Source: Chloroflexi bacterium OLB14
GTDB taxonomy: Bacteria > Chloroflexota > Anaerolineae > Anaerolineales > Villigracilaceae
DNA: 64,000 bases
Assembly (NCBI GenBank): GCA_001567105.1
Contig: LMZR01000053.1
Coordinates: forward strand, 47,761 to 111,760
Direction of reading: 5' to 3'
Within the stretch, counting starts at the first letter, position 1; each line of letters opens with the position of its first letter. Shown here piece after piece: positions 7,650 through 17,382 of the stretch. The notes under the pieces are model-generated. The model did not search any database. It was not told the origin of the DNA and was given only the letters and a program-made list of their open reading frames with translations. Position numbers and translations under genes: made by a program.

Positions 7650-9726
7650 TTAATACTTTGGCTCTTCTAATAAATATAGCAAATCTTTTCCGCCATAACT
7701 GTTATATCTTTCAAGGTAAGGCGCAAATTGACCAAAATAAGGTGGAATTGCCAACAAACGTGGGTTTGCGAATAAAATAGTCATTTTATGTTCGCGTAAA
7801 TAAAGCGGGGCTTCGCCATTTTGTAGGGCTTGAAAATATTCATAGCTATTGATTAATCCATCCATATTGACAATGGTTCTACCTTTAATAAAGTAGCCTA
7901 CATTCCCGCCGCCCGTCATACCGATAACGCTGCCTTCAGGTGTATTTTTTTCTATATATGCCACTACATCCATATAAGGTTTATCGGTTGGTATAACACC
8001 ATGCACCATTGAGCTTTGAATTGGCTTCCAAAGCATATAGGCGGAATACATGCTCATTACCACACATAATATTTCAACCCCAGAGCGAATAAATTCTTTT
8101 TTTTAGTATAGGTGTTAGCACATACTGTACTAATAGGCTAAATAGCAGTGTGAAGAAAATCATTTGACTAACCCAATACCATTCTTTTGCCCCACCATAG
8201 CCTGTGGCTGTGTAAGATAACATCTGAATTCCACAACTTGCGGCTAATGGAATCAAACTGAAATATCTATTAGTTTGTCTTATTTTTTGTTGATTCAGTA
8301 ATAGCAATATAAAACATAATACAGAAAATAATAAAAGCATAATATAAAATCGCTCATTTTCAAATTCTGCACCTGCTAATATTGGACGCAAATAGTTAGA
8401 TATAACTTGAAAAAAATCTGAGAATGGTTGCAAAGCATTGTAACCTTGCACTCCAACCCCAAAATAAGCATCCCAATTGAAAACGGGTCTTTCGTAGGCT
8501 GTGTTTGGTAGCGAGCCCCACCATCGTTTAATTTGTCCGCTTACAGGGCTAGATGTTCCAAAAGCAAAATGATTAAAGAGCATGTATGCAATTAATAAAC
8601 TGCCTAATACGCCATAATAAGCAATACCTTCACGCCACCATGTTTGAAAATTAGATTTAAGTTGCGCCAGTGCAGAGCTAGCAGATAAACGATGGCTGGG
8701 ATTCGAAAACAGGTAAGCAGTGAGGCGAAGCGCGACAAATAATAGCAAACTGATGCCGAAATCTAATAAAAAGGCTGAACGCGGAAAATTTTCCACAAAT
8801 CCAATTTGAATCAAAAATAAATAAATACTCGCAGTGATAGCTGACCCAATGCCTGTTGCGTAAAAAATATTGAGTATGTTTTTGAAAATTGAATAAGTGC
8901 GTGGGTGTTGATATGCCCCCAAAAAATAAAGCGCAAGTGTTTTGAGGATGATAGCAATAATGGTGGCTTCGACGGCTGAGGTAGAGTAGAAGATGTTGTA
9001 CGAAGTAAAATCAGTTCGCAAAATAACCGAACTCGTCATTGAAATAAAAATTATTAAGATATCAAGCGGGAGTAAATAGCGAATGAATGTGCCGCGAAAT
9101 AAAATCCATACACCGATGATGACTGCTAGAAAGACTAGGTCTAAACGGCTGAACATAACTAGTGCCGATAAAAAACCTAGCCAAGTAATTTCTTTGAGGG
9201 TGATTTTTTCGGTACGCCATCTTTCTTCAAATATTGATAATTTATAAATTAAATAAACGATACAGAGTGCGGCAATGGGCGTTTCTAGCCCCATCTGATA
9301 CACAGTTGCATGGATATAAAAATTGAAAGACCAAAATGAAGCCGCTAGAATTGCAACAGCATTCGATAAATATTTTTTGATTAAACGATATAGCAAATAG
9401 AAGTTGTGATTTGCATGAATGCAATCACAACTAATAAAACACGCAACGGCAAAATGACATCAAAACGTGCTAATGCAAAAATTGGAATACAAATTAACAT
9501 CCATAGCGGATGATAGCCATTGGTTAAGTTAATTTGGTCAAATGTACTGCCATAGCCTTCAGAAATATTTTGGGCAACTTTGAAATAATAATAAGCATCA
9601 TCACGCTTGAACCATTGATTCGGAAATGTATAAGCATCAGCAGTTGCCGCGTATAAGTGAAATTGCTAAAATTGTGAGGGTTAAAAAAATCTCGAAGGGA
9701 GAAAATTGTTTTATAAATTTTTTCAT
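7650..9726 (-). CDS. Multi-spanning membrane glycosyltransferase-like protein, broken by three frameshifts
   Basis: Repaired length is about 690 aa. The start ATG is at 9724-9726. A loop with DDAYYYFKVAQNISEGYG and TNGYHPLWM is typical of large polyprenyl-phosphate-sugar (GT-C type) transferases. Many membrane helices follow, then a soluble C-terminal part (PYMDVVAYIEKNTPEGS). Three single-base breaks are seen: an extra A near 9667, a missing base near 9400, and an extra A in an A8 run near 8096-8103. The family frame resumes after each break. The sugar and acceptor are unknown. Consensus error is more likely than true decay because the downstream frames remain well conserved. Confidence 0.7.
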
Positions 9727-9747
9727 TATTAGTTGTTTATGTATCGG

Positions 9748-9800
9748 GTGCGTCGCGCTTAAAAAATTAGATGAATCTTAACTCATCAGGCGCGACGCAC
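9748..9800. terminator. Inverted repeat between convergence-free genes, possible terminator
   Basis: Arms GTGCGTCGCGC (9748-9758) and GCGCGACGCAC (9790-9800) are perfect 11-bp inverted repeats around a 31-nt AT-rich loop. There is no long T run beyond the arms, so it may be a palindromic repeat rather than a strong intrinsic terminator. It lies between the MDR oxidoreductase stop and the glycosyltransferase start. Confidence 0.5.
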
Positions 9801-9805
9801 TCATG

Positions 9806-10834
9806 TTAAATATTCAATGTAATCTTTCCAAAATTTTCATTACGCCATAAACGTTCTTGTGCTTGCGCGGCATCTTTCAACTCAAAAGTTTTATCAATTA
9901 CAGGTTTTAATTTTCCTGCTACCACCAAATCCATCACTTCTGCAAATTCAGAAATTGTACTCATGGTTGAACCAAGTATCGAAAGATGTTTCGCAAAAAT
10001 ATAACGGTTATCAATTTCAAAACGTGGCGCGGCACTATTGCCTACGGTTAATAATCTGCCACCTTTTTTCAATGCCCGAAAACTTAAAGGAAAAGTTGTG
10101 CCAACATTATCCACAATCACATCCACGCCTTGTTTTTGTGTCGCCAAAAAAACTGCTTTTGACCAATCTTCCTCTTTTGATCTATCAATCAAAACATCGG
10201 CACCTAACATTTCGGCTTGCTCTAATTTTTTTTGATTGGATCCAATCACGATAACTTTTGCGCCAAGATATTTTCCGATTTGAATAGATGCAGAATTAAC
10301 GCCTCCACCCGCGCCAACAATGGCTATTGTTTCTTCAGCTTTAACCTTCCCGCGACTTACCATTGAATGCCAAGCAGTCTGATATACCAATGCCGCCGCA
10401 ACTGATTTATGAAAATCAAAATCATTTGGCAATTTATATAATTGACGAGTCGGTAAACAAATATATTCACAATATGTTCCGCGCACAGTTTCGCCAAGCA
10501 AATGCCAATGCTTGCATAAATTATCTCTGCCATTTTTGCAAAACTCACATTCACCACAACCTAAGTTAGCATTGATGGCAACTCTATCACCAACTTGAAA
10601 TTCAGTTACGCCATCACCAAGTGACTCAATTTCACCAGCGCCATCTGCGCCGTTGATATGAGGCATTTCAAGTTTTAATCCAGCCCAACCATTACGCACA
10701 AACACATCCATGCGATTCAATGCTGCAGCGTGAAGGCGAATCAAAACTTCACCTGCTTTTGGTTGCGGAGTAGGGAAGTCGGCATATTGCAAAACTTCTG
10801 CTCCGCCGTGTTGATGAAATAAAACTGCTTTCAT
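9806..10834 (-). CDS. Medium-chain dehydrogenase/reductase (quinone oxidoreductase-like)
   Basis: 342 aa. The GroES-like N-domain contains a structural-zinc cysteine cluster (GCGECEFCKNGRDNLC) near residues 90-107. The Rossmann domain has AIVGAGGGVNSASIQIGKYLGA. The usual catalytic-zinc cysteine (GxCGTD) is replaced by LNRMDVFVRNGWAG, so it probably works as an NAD(P)H-dependent reductase or quinone oxidoreductase-like enzyme without catalytic zinc. It overlaps the upstream methyltransferase by 4 nt (ATGA), so it belongs to that operon. The substrate is unknown. Confidence 0.82.
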   Translation of the reverse strand: MKAVLFHQHGGAEVLQYADFPTPQPKAGEVLIRLHAAALNRMDVFVRNGWAGLKLEMPHINGADGAGEIESLGDGVTEFQVGDRVAINANLGCGECEFCKNGRDNLCKHWHLLGETVRGTYCEYICLPTRQLYKLPNDFDFHKSVAAALVYQTAWHSMVSRGKVKAEETIAIVGAGGGVNSASIQIGKYLGAKVIVIGSNQKKLEQAEMLGADVLIDRSKEEDWSKAVFLATQKQGVDVIVDNVGTTFPLSFRALKKGGRLLTVGNSAAPRFEIDNRYIFAKHLSILGSTMSTISEFAEVMDLVVAGKLKPVIDKTFELKDAAQAQERLWRNENFGKITLNI

Positions 10835-11721
10835 GCTTTTTTCCTTGCAATTGCTGTTAGAGAGCCATTATCTGAATAAATGCTAAAGCGATTGAGAAAA
10901 TTTATCATAGTTTGATTAAATTTACTTAACTTCCCGCTTAAGCGAAATATACGCCGATATAAAAAGCCCAATGTGGCATATTGCCCTGCTTGCCGAACTT
11001 CGAGTACTTCAAATTTTTCTGCTAAAACTTTGCGGATTGTATCAGGAGCCCAGTAGAAAACATGCTCGGGTAGTTTGAACGAAACCCAATTTTTGCCAGA
11101 AATTTTTGCAAGCAAACTTTTTGGGTTTGGAGTTGTAATGGCAAGCACGCCGTTTGGCTTTAGAAATTTGTGAATGGCAGATAAAAACTCTTTTGGGTGA
11201 TAGATGTGTTCAAATGTATCGAAGGCTACAATTAAATCAAAACTCTCTGGTTTATAATTAGCAGTTTCTATGACGCCTAGTTGAACTTTATTGCCCCATT
11301 CTTTTTGTGCCATTTCTACAATGTAATCTGATGGGTCGAGACCATATACATCAAAGCCGAGTTTTTTTGCAGCTGTGAGAAAATAGCCAGGTCCGCAACC
11401 AATGTCTAGTGCTGTGCCTGATGTTTTGTAAGGTGAAATTTGTTTGAGGCGTAATGTGAATGTTTTTATCCAATTGTCGCTGATTTCAAGGTATTCGTCA
11501 TACCCTTGCCCAGAGACGTTTGATTTGTAATAAGATTCGTCTTTATAAAATTTCATAATGGCATCTTGTGTTAAACGTGGGGAGAGGTAATTTAAATCAC
11601 AAGATGTGCAAGCAACAATGTGATATGGGGGAAAGTCATAGCGCACTGTGGCTGAGGCGGAGTTGCCGCATATTGGGCAGATAACAGTTTCAAGGTCAGA
11701 CGGTGAAGCGATATGTGTCAT
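10831..11721 (-). CDS. Class I SAM-dependent methyltransferase with N-terminal zinc-ribbon-like motif
   Basis: 296 aa. The N-terminus has two CxxC pairs (CPICG and CTSC, about residues 15-40), as in methyltransferases of surface-polysaccharide clusters. SAM motif I is ALDIGCGPGYFL and post-motif FDTFEHIYHP follows. It overlaps the GT2 gene upstream and the MDR gene downstream by 4 nt each, so the three are translationally coupled. A role in modifying a sugar, lipid or quinone is plausible, but the substrate cannot be seen. Confidence 0.82.
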   Translation of the reverse strand: MTHIASPSDLETVICPICGNSASATVRYDFPPYHIVACTSCDLNYLSPRLTQDAIMKFYKDESYYKSNVSGQGYDEYLEISDNWIKTFTLRLKQISPYKTSGTALDIGCGPGYFLTAAKKLGFDVYGLDPSDYIVEMAQKEWGNKVQLGVIETANYKPESFDLIVAFDTFEHIYHPKEFLSAIHKFLKPNGVLAITTPNPKSLLAKISGKNWVSFKLPEHVFYWAPDTIRKVLAEKFEVLEVRQAGQYATLGFLYRRIFRLSGKLSKFNQTMINFLNRFSIYSDNGSLTAIARKKA

Positions 11722-12728
11722 TTTCGTAAAATTCCTGCTAAGTCGCCTCTATCTTTTCGGGCGAATGCTTTTAATAGTCTTTTGTTTAGTTGAATTAGTG
11801 CAGTGAGAATGGTAAGAATACCAGTAATTGTAAGCAAAGGGTCACGAATGTTTGATGGGATGAAGCGTAAAAAGATGATATAGGAGACTTTGTCTAGTGT
11901 TGGTTGAAGGATGATGGGAGAGAGGATTTTTGCGAAGCCAATGCCTGTTAAAAAAACGCCAAACACAAAAACGACCATCCAAAATTGTGTACCAGCGCTT
12001 GGTTCGAGCCAACGCCAAAAACTTGCTCGAAAGTAAATGGTGAATGTATCTATAAACGAATTGAAGAAGTGCGTAAACTTCATTCTGCCTAATTTACCTT
12101 TGCGTTGATAAATAACCTCAACAGGGTGTTCTACAATTTTGTATCCAAAGCGTGAGGCGGCAACGAGTAATTCGAGATCGAATGCAAAACGACTGACTTT
12201 CAATCTTGGAATGGATTGTTCTAATACCTCTCGTTTGAAAATTTTTATGCCTGTTTGGGTATCTGTAATATTTAAGCCAAATAAAAAATTAACAGTCAAG
12301 CGATATAAAGCGCTTGTGATGCGGCGTAAAAATGGAAAGCGATTTGTAATTGGGTCTTTTACACCTGCTACAACATCGGCTTTATTTTTTTGCATGGTGA
12401 TTAGCAGTTTGTTTAAGTACTCAGGTGCAATTTCTAAGTCGGCATCAAGAAATGCAATTAATTCACCTTTTGCTTTTTCAAACCCATAAAATAACGAAGC
12501 GCCTTTGCCTTGATTTTGTTTTGTGCGAATTGGTTTAATGTTTTTGAAAATCTTTGCGGCGCGTTTACTTTCTGTATAAGTATTGTCGCTACTGCCATCA
12601 TCTATGACAATGACTTCAAACTTATGCTTTTTTACTGTATGGCAAACTTTTAATAGGTTATCGAAAATATGAGAGCCTTCGTTGTAGGCGGGGATGATAA
12701 CCGAAAGTTTTATTTTTTCTTTTTGCAT
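11718..12728 (-). CDS. Family 2 glycosyltransferase (dolichyl/polyprenyl-phosphate sugar synthase-like) with membrane tail
   Basis: 336 aa. The GT-A domain shows SVIIPAYNEGSHI, VIDDGSSDNT, FLDADLE and TDTQTGIKIF, the pattern of polyprenyl-phosphate glucose or mannose synthases. Two hydrophobic stretches at about residues 240-262 and 285-310 anchor the C-terminus. Such enzymes load sugars onto lipid carriers used by GT-C transferases such as those at 7650-9726, 18841-20265 and 29146-30739. It is coupled to the methyltransferase by a 4-nt overlap. Confidence 0.85.
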   Translation of the reverse strand: MQKEKIKLSVIIPAYNEGSHIFDNLLKVCHTVKKHKFEVIVIDDGSSDNTYTESKRAAKIFKNIKPIRTKQNQGKGASLFYGFEKAKGELIAFLDADLEIAPEYLNKLLITMQKNKADVVAGVKDPITNRFPFLRRITSALYRLTVNFLFGLNITDTQTGIKIFKREVLEQSIPRLKVSRFAFDLELLVAASRFGYKIVEHPVEVIYQRKGKLGRMKFTHFFNSFIDTFTIYFRASFWRWLEPSAGTQFWMVVFVFGVFLTGIGFAKILSPIILQPTLDKVSYIIFLRFIPSNIRDPLLTITGILTILTALIQLNKRLLKAFARKDRGDLAGILRK

Positions 12729-12734
12729 TCGATA

Positions 12735-13904
12735 TTACTTTGTGCCTAATTCGCTTCGAGAAATGACTAAGCGTTGAATTTCACTTGTGCCTTCATAAAT
12801 TTCGGTAATTTTGGCATCGCGGAAATAGCGTTCAATTGGTAATTCTTTGCTGTAACCCATGCCACCATGAATTTGTACGGCTTGATGGGTAACATACATA
12901 GCCGTTTCAGATGCAAATAATTTTGCCATAGAGGCTTCTAATGAATAGCGTCCATCTGTCTTTGTGGCGTTTTCTTTGGCGATAGCGGCGTTATAAATTA
13001 ACAAACGTGATGCTTCGATGCGCGTTTTCATATCTGCTAATTTGAATCCTGTGCCTTGAAATTGACCAATCGCCTGACCAAACGCCTCTCGCTGACCTGC
13101 ATACTGTCTGGCTGCTTCGTATGCCGCTTCTGCAATCCCGAGCGCTTGTGTAGCGATTCCGATTCTGCCTGCATCTAAAACAGTCATAGCGATTTTGAAG
13201 CCTTCACCTTCTTTGCCTAAAACATTTTCTGCTGGCACTTTACAATTTTCAAAAATCAATTCGCTAGTTGCAGAAGCACGAATTCCTAACTTCGGTTCTT
13301 TTTTGCCGCGTGTTAAACCTGCTGAATTTCCATCTACTAAAAAGGCTGTCACACCTTTTTGTTTTTTGCTGGGGTCTGTCATCATAAACACGACGAAATA
13401 ATTTGCAACAGGTCCACTTGTCACCCAAGATTTACGTCCATTCAAAATATAAAAATCACCATCACGTGTTGCTAAACTTTTCATATTGCCTGCATCAGAG
13501 CCACTTTGTGGTTCAGTCAATGAATATCCACCAATGGCTTTACCCGAAGCAATAGGTGTGACAAATTTTTTCTTTTGTTCTTCTGTGCCAAACTTAAGAA
13601 TGCCATGACAATACAACGAATTATTGACCGACATAATCACCCCATGTGAAGCATCTACTTTACAAATTTCTTCCAGTGCTAAAACATAAGCCAACGTATC
13701 CATACCTGAGCCGCCATATTGCTCTGGCACTTGAATGCCCATAAAGCCAAGTTCGCCCATTTTTTTTATCGTGTTATATGGAAATTCTCCGCTTTCATCA
13801 AACTCGGCGGCGATGGGCGCAATTTCTTTTTGTGCAAAATCTCGGGCGGCATCTCGCAACATTTTATGTTCATTTGTAAGTGGGTAGATGGGAAGTTCAG
13901 TCAT
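12735..13904 (-). CDS. Acyl-CoA dehydrogenase
   Basis: 389 aa, full length for the family. Visible landmarks are the FAD-site stretch SLTEPQSGSDAG, the C-terminal QIHGGMGYSKELPIERYFRDA and the catalytic glutamate in EIYEGTSEIQR. It oxidises an acyl-CoA to the enoyl-CoA and passes electrons to ETF. It is preceded by CAGGAG and stands first in the minus-strand run containing the GT2 gene, with a 6-nt gap. A paralogue lies at 22216-23367. Chain-length preference cannot be inferred. Confidence 0.92.
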   Translation of the reverse strand: MTELPIYPLTNEHKMLRDAARDFAQKEIAPIAAEFDESGEFPYNTIKKMGELGFMGIQVPEQYGGSGMDTLAYVLALEEICKVDASHGVIMSVNNSLYCHGILKFGTEEQKKKFVTPIASGKAIGGYSLTEPQSGSDAGNMKSLATRDGDFYILNGRKSWVTSGPVANYFVVFMMTDPSKKQKGVTAFLVDGNSAGLTRGKKEPKLGIRASATSELIFENCKVPAENVLGKEGEGFKIAMTVLDAGRIGIATQALGIAEAAYEAARQYAGQREAFGQAIGQFQGTGFKLADMKTRIEASRLLIYNAAIAKENATKTDGRYSLEASMAKLFASETAMYVTHQAVQIHGGMGYSKELPIERYFRDAKITEIYEGTSEIQRLVISRSELGTK

Positions 13905-14067
13905 TGATATTTTTCTCCTGAGGGCAAAATAGCATTTTATGCTACAATTTTTTTTGAATTATACCCTGTGGGGCGGATTGGTGAAATTATCAGCCAATGA
14001 AAAGATGGATGGTGAGAATCAGATATGGGTTAAGTAGGAGGCGTGTGTCTTAATCGGAAATTAGAAT

Positions 14068-14096
14068 TTGACTTATGATTTTTCATCTAGGATAAT
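14068..14096 (+). promoter_or_regulatory. Sigma-70-type promoter of potD
   Basis: TTGACT (14068-14073), a 17-bp spacer and GATAAT (14091-14096) match the consensus closely. The box lies about 90 nt before the potD ATG. The rest of 13905-14188 shows no gene. Confidence 0.6.
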
Positions 14097-14188
14097 TGCC
14101 CGCTATATCATCAGTTGTTTGAAAGGAGGCATTCGCCTGAATATCTTTGTTCGCTGTACTTGTTTATAAAACCCAAAAGGAGATTGAG

Positions 14189-15361
14189 ATGAAAAAGTTT
14201 AATTCCAAGTTTTTTGTGTTGTTTATGTTGGTTACTTTAATGCTTTCTGCTTGTAGTGGTGGCGGAGGGGGAGGCGGTGCGGCTTCTGGTGAATTGGAGG
14301 GTGAGGTCTCTATTATTTCGTGGGCGGGATATATTGAGCGCGGCGAGACAGACCCAAATTATGATTGGGTGACGCAATTTGAAGCGGAAACTGGCTGTAA
14401 GGTGACAAATAAAATTGCCGCTACATCAGATGAAATGGTTGCTTTGATGAATGAAGGCGGTTTTGATTTGGTAACCGCTTCTGGCGATTCTTCAAACCGT
14501 TTGATTTCTGGTGGACGTGTTCAGGAAATTGATATTTCTCGTATTCCAAGTTGGAATACGATTGATCCTCGTTTACAAGATGCTCCATGGCATACTGTGG
14601 ATGGGAAACATTATGGCGTGCCTTATTCTTCTGGTCAAAATATTTTGATGTATAACACTGAAGTGTTTGGTGATACTCCGCCAGATAGTTGGAGTGTTGT
14701 GTTTGAAGAGACAACTTTGCCAGATGGTCAATCAAATAAAGGACGCGTTCAGGCTTATGATGGTCCAATTTATGTGGCAGATGCGGCTTTGTATTTGAAG
14801 AGCGCTCGCCCTGAACTTGGAATTACAGATGTATATGCTCTTAACCGTGATCAATTTAATGCAGCCATTGAGTTGTTGCGCCAGCAACGAACTTTGGTGA
14901 ATCGTTATTGGCATGATGCTTTTATTCAGATGGATGATTTCACCAATGAAGGTGTTGCGGCTTCTAGCTCTTGGCCCTTCCAAGCAAACTTATTAAAGTT
15001 TGGTGGTGCTCCAATTGAAAAAGTAGTGCCAAAGGAAGGTGCAACTGGTTGGGCAGATACTACTATGTTGCATGTTGATTCTGCTCATCCCAATTGTGCT
15101 TATGCTTGGATGGAATGGTCTCTGAACCCGAAAGTACAAGGCGATTTAGCCGCTTGGTTCCAAAATATCCCTGTTGTGTTATCGGCTTGCGAAGGCAATG
15201 AATTGCTTGGTCCAGATGGTTGTGTGAACAATGGTTTAGATAACTTTGATAAAATCGTTTGGTGGCGCACACCAACCTCCACCTGTACAGATGGCTCTAA
15301 AGAATGTGTCCCTTACCATGAATGGGTAACGAATTATGTTGCTGTAATTGGTGGTCGTTAA
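14189..15361 (+). CDS. potD: Polyamine-type ABC transporter substrate-binding lipoprotein
   Basis: 390 aa from the ATG at 14189, chosen because AAAGGAG precedes it and it gives a lipoprotein signal (MKKFNSKFF, then LMLSACSGG with the lipobox cysteine). A glycine-rich linker follows. The mature part resembles extracellular solute-binding proteins of the spermidine/putrescine group (VSIISWAGYIERG, HYGVPYSSGQNILMYNTEVF, WPFQANLL). The usual next genes, ATPase and two permeases, follow. A strong terminator directly after it separates its transcript from potA. The true ligand may differ from polyamines. Confidence 0.85.
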   Translation: MKKFNSKFFVLFMLVTLMLSACSGGGGGGGAASGELEGEVSIISWAGYIERGETDPNYDWVTQFEAETGCKVTNKIAATSDEMVALMNEGGFDLVTASGDSSNRLISGGRVQEIDISRIPSWNTIDPRLQDAPWHTVDGKHYGVPYSSGQNILMYNTEVFGDTPPDSWSVVFEETTLPDGQSNKGRVQAYDGPIYVADAALYLKSARPELGITDVYALNRDQFNAAIELLRQQRTLVNRYWHDAFIQMDDFTNEGVAASSSWPFQANLLKFGGAPIEKVVPKEGATGWADTTMLHVDSAHPNCAYAWMEWSLNPKVQGDLAAWFQNIPVVLSACEGNELLGPDGCVNNGLDNFDKIVWWRTPTSTCTDGSKECVPYHEWVTNYVAVIGGR

Positions 15362-15377
15362 TTTCTAAAGTGTTTGT

Positions 15378-15411
15378 GATTCAGGCGTGTGGGGGCGCCT
15401 GAATCTTTTTT
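15378..15411 (+). terminator. Intrinsic terminator after potD
   Basis: GATTCAGGCG (15378-15387) and CGCCTGAATC (15396-15405) form a perfect 10-bp stem with an 8-nt loop, followed by T6. It sits in the gap between potD and potA. Confidence 0.8.
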
Positions 15412-15428
15412 ATATAGACGATAGGCGA

Positions 15429-15442
15429 TATAATTACTCACA
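15429..15442 (+). promoter_or_regulatory. -10 box placing the potA start at the transcript 5' end
   Basis: TATAAT (15429-15434) is followed by exactly 7 nt and then the potA ATG (15442). No ribosome-binding site fits in that space. With normal -10 to +1 spacing the mRNA would begin at or next to the A of the start codon, so potA is probably read as a leaderless mRNA. Confidence 0.55.
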
Positions 15443-16476
15443 TGTCCAATCCACCTTCTACCCCTGCGATTAAATTTGAAGAAGTTAGCCGACATTTTGG
15501 TGAAATAAAAGCAGTAGACCAAGTTAACCTTGAAGTTAATGATGGCGAATTTTTTGCCATGCTCGGTCCTTCTGGGTCTGGCAAAACAACTTGTTTAAGG
15601 ATGATTGCGGGGTTTGATAAACCAACTTCTGGCTCTATTTATTTATATGGTCAGGATGTTTCTAACTTGCCGCCTTATGACAGAAATGTAAATACAGTTT
15701 TTCAAGATTATGCACTTTTCCCACACATGACTGTAGGTGAAAATGTTGCTTATGGGTTAATGATTAAAAAAGTTGCCAAAGCGGAACAAACCAAGCGAGT
15801 GGATGAAATGCTTGAGCTTGTACAGCTTAAGGGATTTGCTTCTCGCAAACCTTCTCAACTCTCTGGCGGACAAAGACAACGCGTCGCACTTGCTCGAGCT
15901 TTGATCAATCACCCCAAGGTTTTACTGCTAGACGAACCGCTTGGTGCATTGGATTTGAAGTTGCGCCAACAAATGCAAGTGGAATTAAAAGCGATTCAAA
16001 AACGCGTTGGCATTACATTTATCTTTGTGACGCACGATCAAGAAGAAGCAATTACCATGAGTGACCGTATTGCTGTGTTTAGTCAGGGGAAAATTGAACA
16101 GGTTGGATCTCCTGCTGAAATCTATGAAAGACCCGCTTCCGCATTTGTAGCAGGCTTCGTGGGGACATCTAATCTTGTAAGCGGAGAAATTGCAAAGCGC
16201 ATCACAGGTTCAGAAAAGACATTCTCAATCCGCCCTGAAAAAATTCATTTAACTACAACTTCACCATCTGCTGATATGGTTTCATTAGATGGAGTTGTAC
16301 GCGATGTGGTCTATCTGGGTTTGTATACTCGCTATCTTGTAGAAATTGAAGATGGTGTAGATTTGGTAGTTATTGAACAAAATTTGAAAACAACTTCTAT
16401 GGATGTGCTTTCTGCAAAGGGACAAAAAGTAAAACTTTCTTGGCACAAAGACCACATTAGTTATTTGGAAGCATAA
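15442..16476 (+). CDS. potA: Polyamine-type ABC transporter ATPase
   Basis: 344 aa. Walker A is GPSGSGKTT, the signature is LSGGQRQRVALARAL and Walker B is LLLDEPLGALD. The H-loop is FVTHDQEEA, and a C-terminal TOBE-like regulatory domain begins near residue 235. It energises import with PotB and PotC. potB starts 1 nt after its stop. Transcription is uncoupled from potD by the terminator, and it has its own apparently leaderless promoter. Confidence 0.9.
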   Translation: MSNPPSTPAIKFEEVSRHFGEIKAVDQVNLEVNDGEFFAMLGPSGSGKTTCLRMIAGFDKPTSGSIYLYGQDVSNLPPYDRNVNTVFQDYALFPHMTVGENVAYGLMIKKVAKAEQTKRVDEMLELVQLKGFASRKPSQLSGGQRQRVALARALINHPKVLLLDEPLGALDLKLRQQMQVELKAIQKRVGITFIFVTHDQEEAITMSDRIAVFSQGKIEQVGSPAEIYERPASAFVAGFVGTSNLVSGEIAKRITGSEKTFSIRPEKIHLTTTSPSADMVSLDGVVRDVVYLGLYTRYLVEIEDGVDLVVIEQNLKTTSMDVLSAKGQKVKLSWHKDHISYLEA

Positions 16477-16477
16477 T

Positions 16478-17382
16478 ATGTTGAGCCGTCTTTCAACTTA
16501 TTTTTACCACGCCCGCGTTTAGTTTTGTTGCTTTTTCTTGCTCCGCCGATGTTGTATATGTTGGTGGTGTATTTAGGTTCTTTATTTTCACTTTTAATCA
16601 ATAGCTTTTATTATATTGATGATTTTTCAGGTTTAATCATCCGCGAATTTACTTTAAGAACTTATGCTCAAATTTTCACGCCTGCCAATCGTGAAATTTT
16701 TACACGCACAGCCACAATGGCATTTTTTGTGACGATTGCCTCTGCCGTTATTTCTTTTCCACTTGCTTATTACATTGCAAAATATGCCTCACGGCGTTTA
16801 AAAACTTGGCTATTAATCGGCGTGACGATTCCATTATGGTCAAGCTATTTAGTGCGCGTGTATTCATGGAAGTTAATTCTCGCCCAAGAAGGCATTTTGT
16901 CTTACTTTATTAATTTATTTGGTTTAAGCGGTTTCTTAAAATGGTTATTAAGCTTTGAAGGTATTGGCGGCTCATCGTTAGCACTTTCACCATTGGGCAT
17001 GTTTATTGTGTTTGTATATATCTGGCTTCCCTATATGATTATTCCTGTTCAAACGGCTTTAGAGCGTGTGCCAAATTCATTGGTAGAGGCTTCTAGTGAT
17101 TTAGGCGCAAAACCTTTGCAAACCTTCCGAACCGTCATTTTGCCAATGGCGTTTCCGGGCGTCATCGCTGGTTCTATCTTTACTTTTTCATTAACACTAG
17201 GTGACTTTATTATCCCTTTAGCAATCGGAAATTCAAAATTCTTTATTGGGCAGGCTGTGTATTCCTATCAAGGCACAGCAGGCAACATACCACTTGCCGC
17301 AGCAATGACCATTGGTCCTGTCGCCATAATGATAGTTTATCTCTTAATCGCTCGCAAATTAGGAGCCTTTGATGCACTCTAA
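16478..17382 (+). CDS. potB: Polyamine-type ABC transporter permease 1, N-terminal frameshift
   Basis: About 301 aa when repaired. The ATG at 16478 directly follows potA, but the literal frame stops after 14 codons. Adding one T to the T5 run near 16501-16505 gives MLSRLSTYF, then LPRPRLVLLLFLAPP, joining the long open frame. Six membrane helices follow, with the permease EAA loop near VEASSDLGAKPLQTFRTVILPM. The break is probably a consensus error, because everything downstream is intact. It overlaps potC by 11 nt. Confidence 0.85.

Noticed and set aside
7650..9726. Reading the split glycosyltransferase as several separate small genes
   Set aside because: The pieces join into one family-typical protein, and two of the presumed starts lack ribosome sites.
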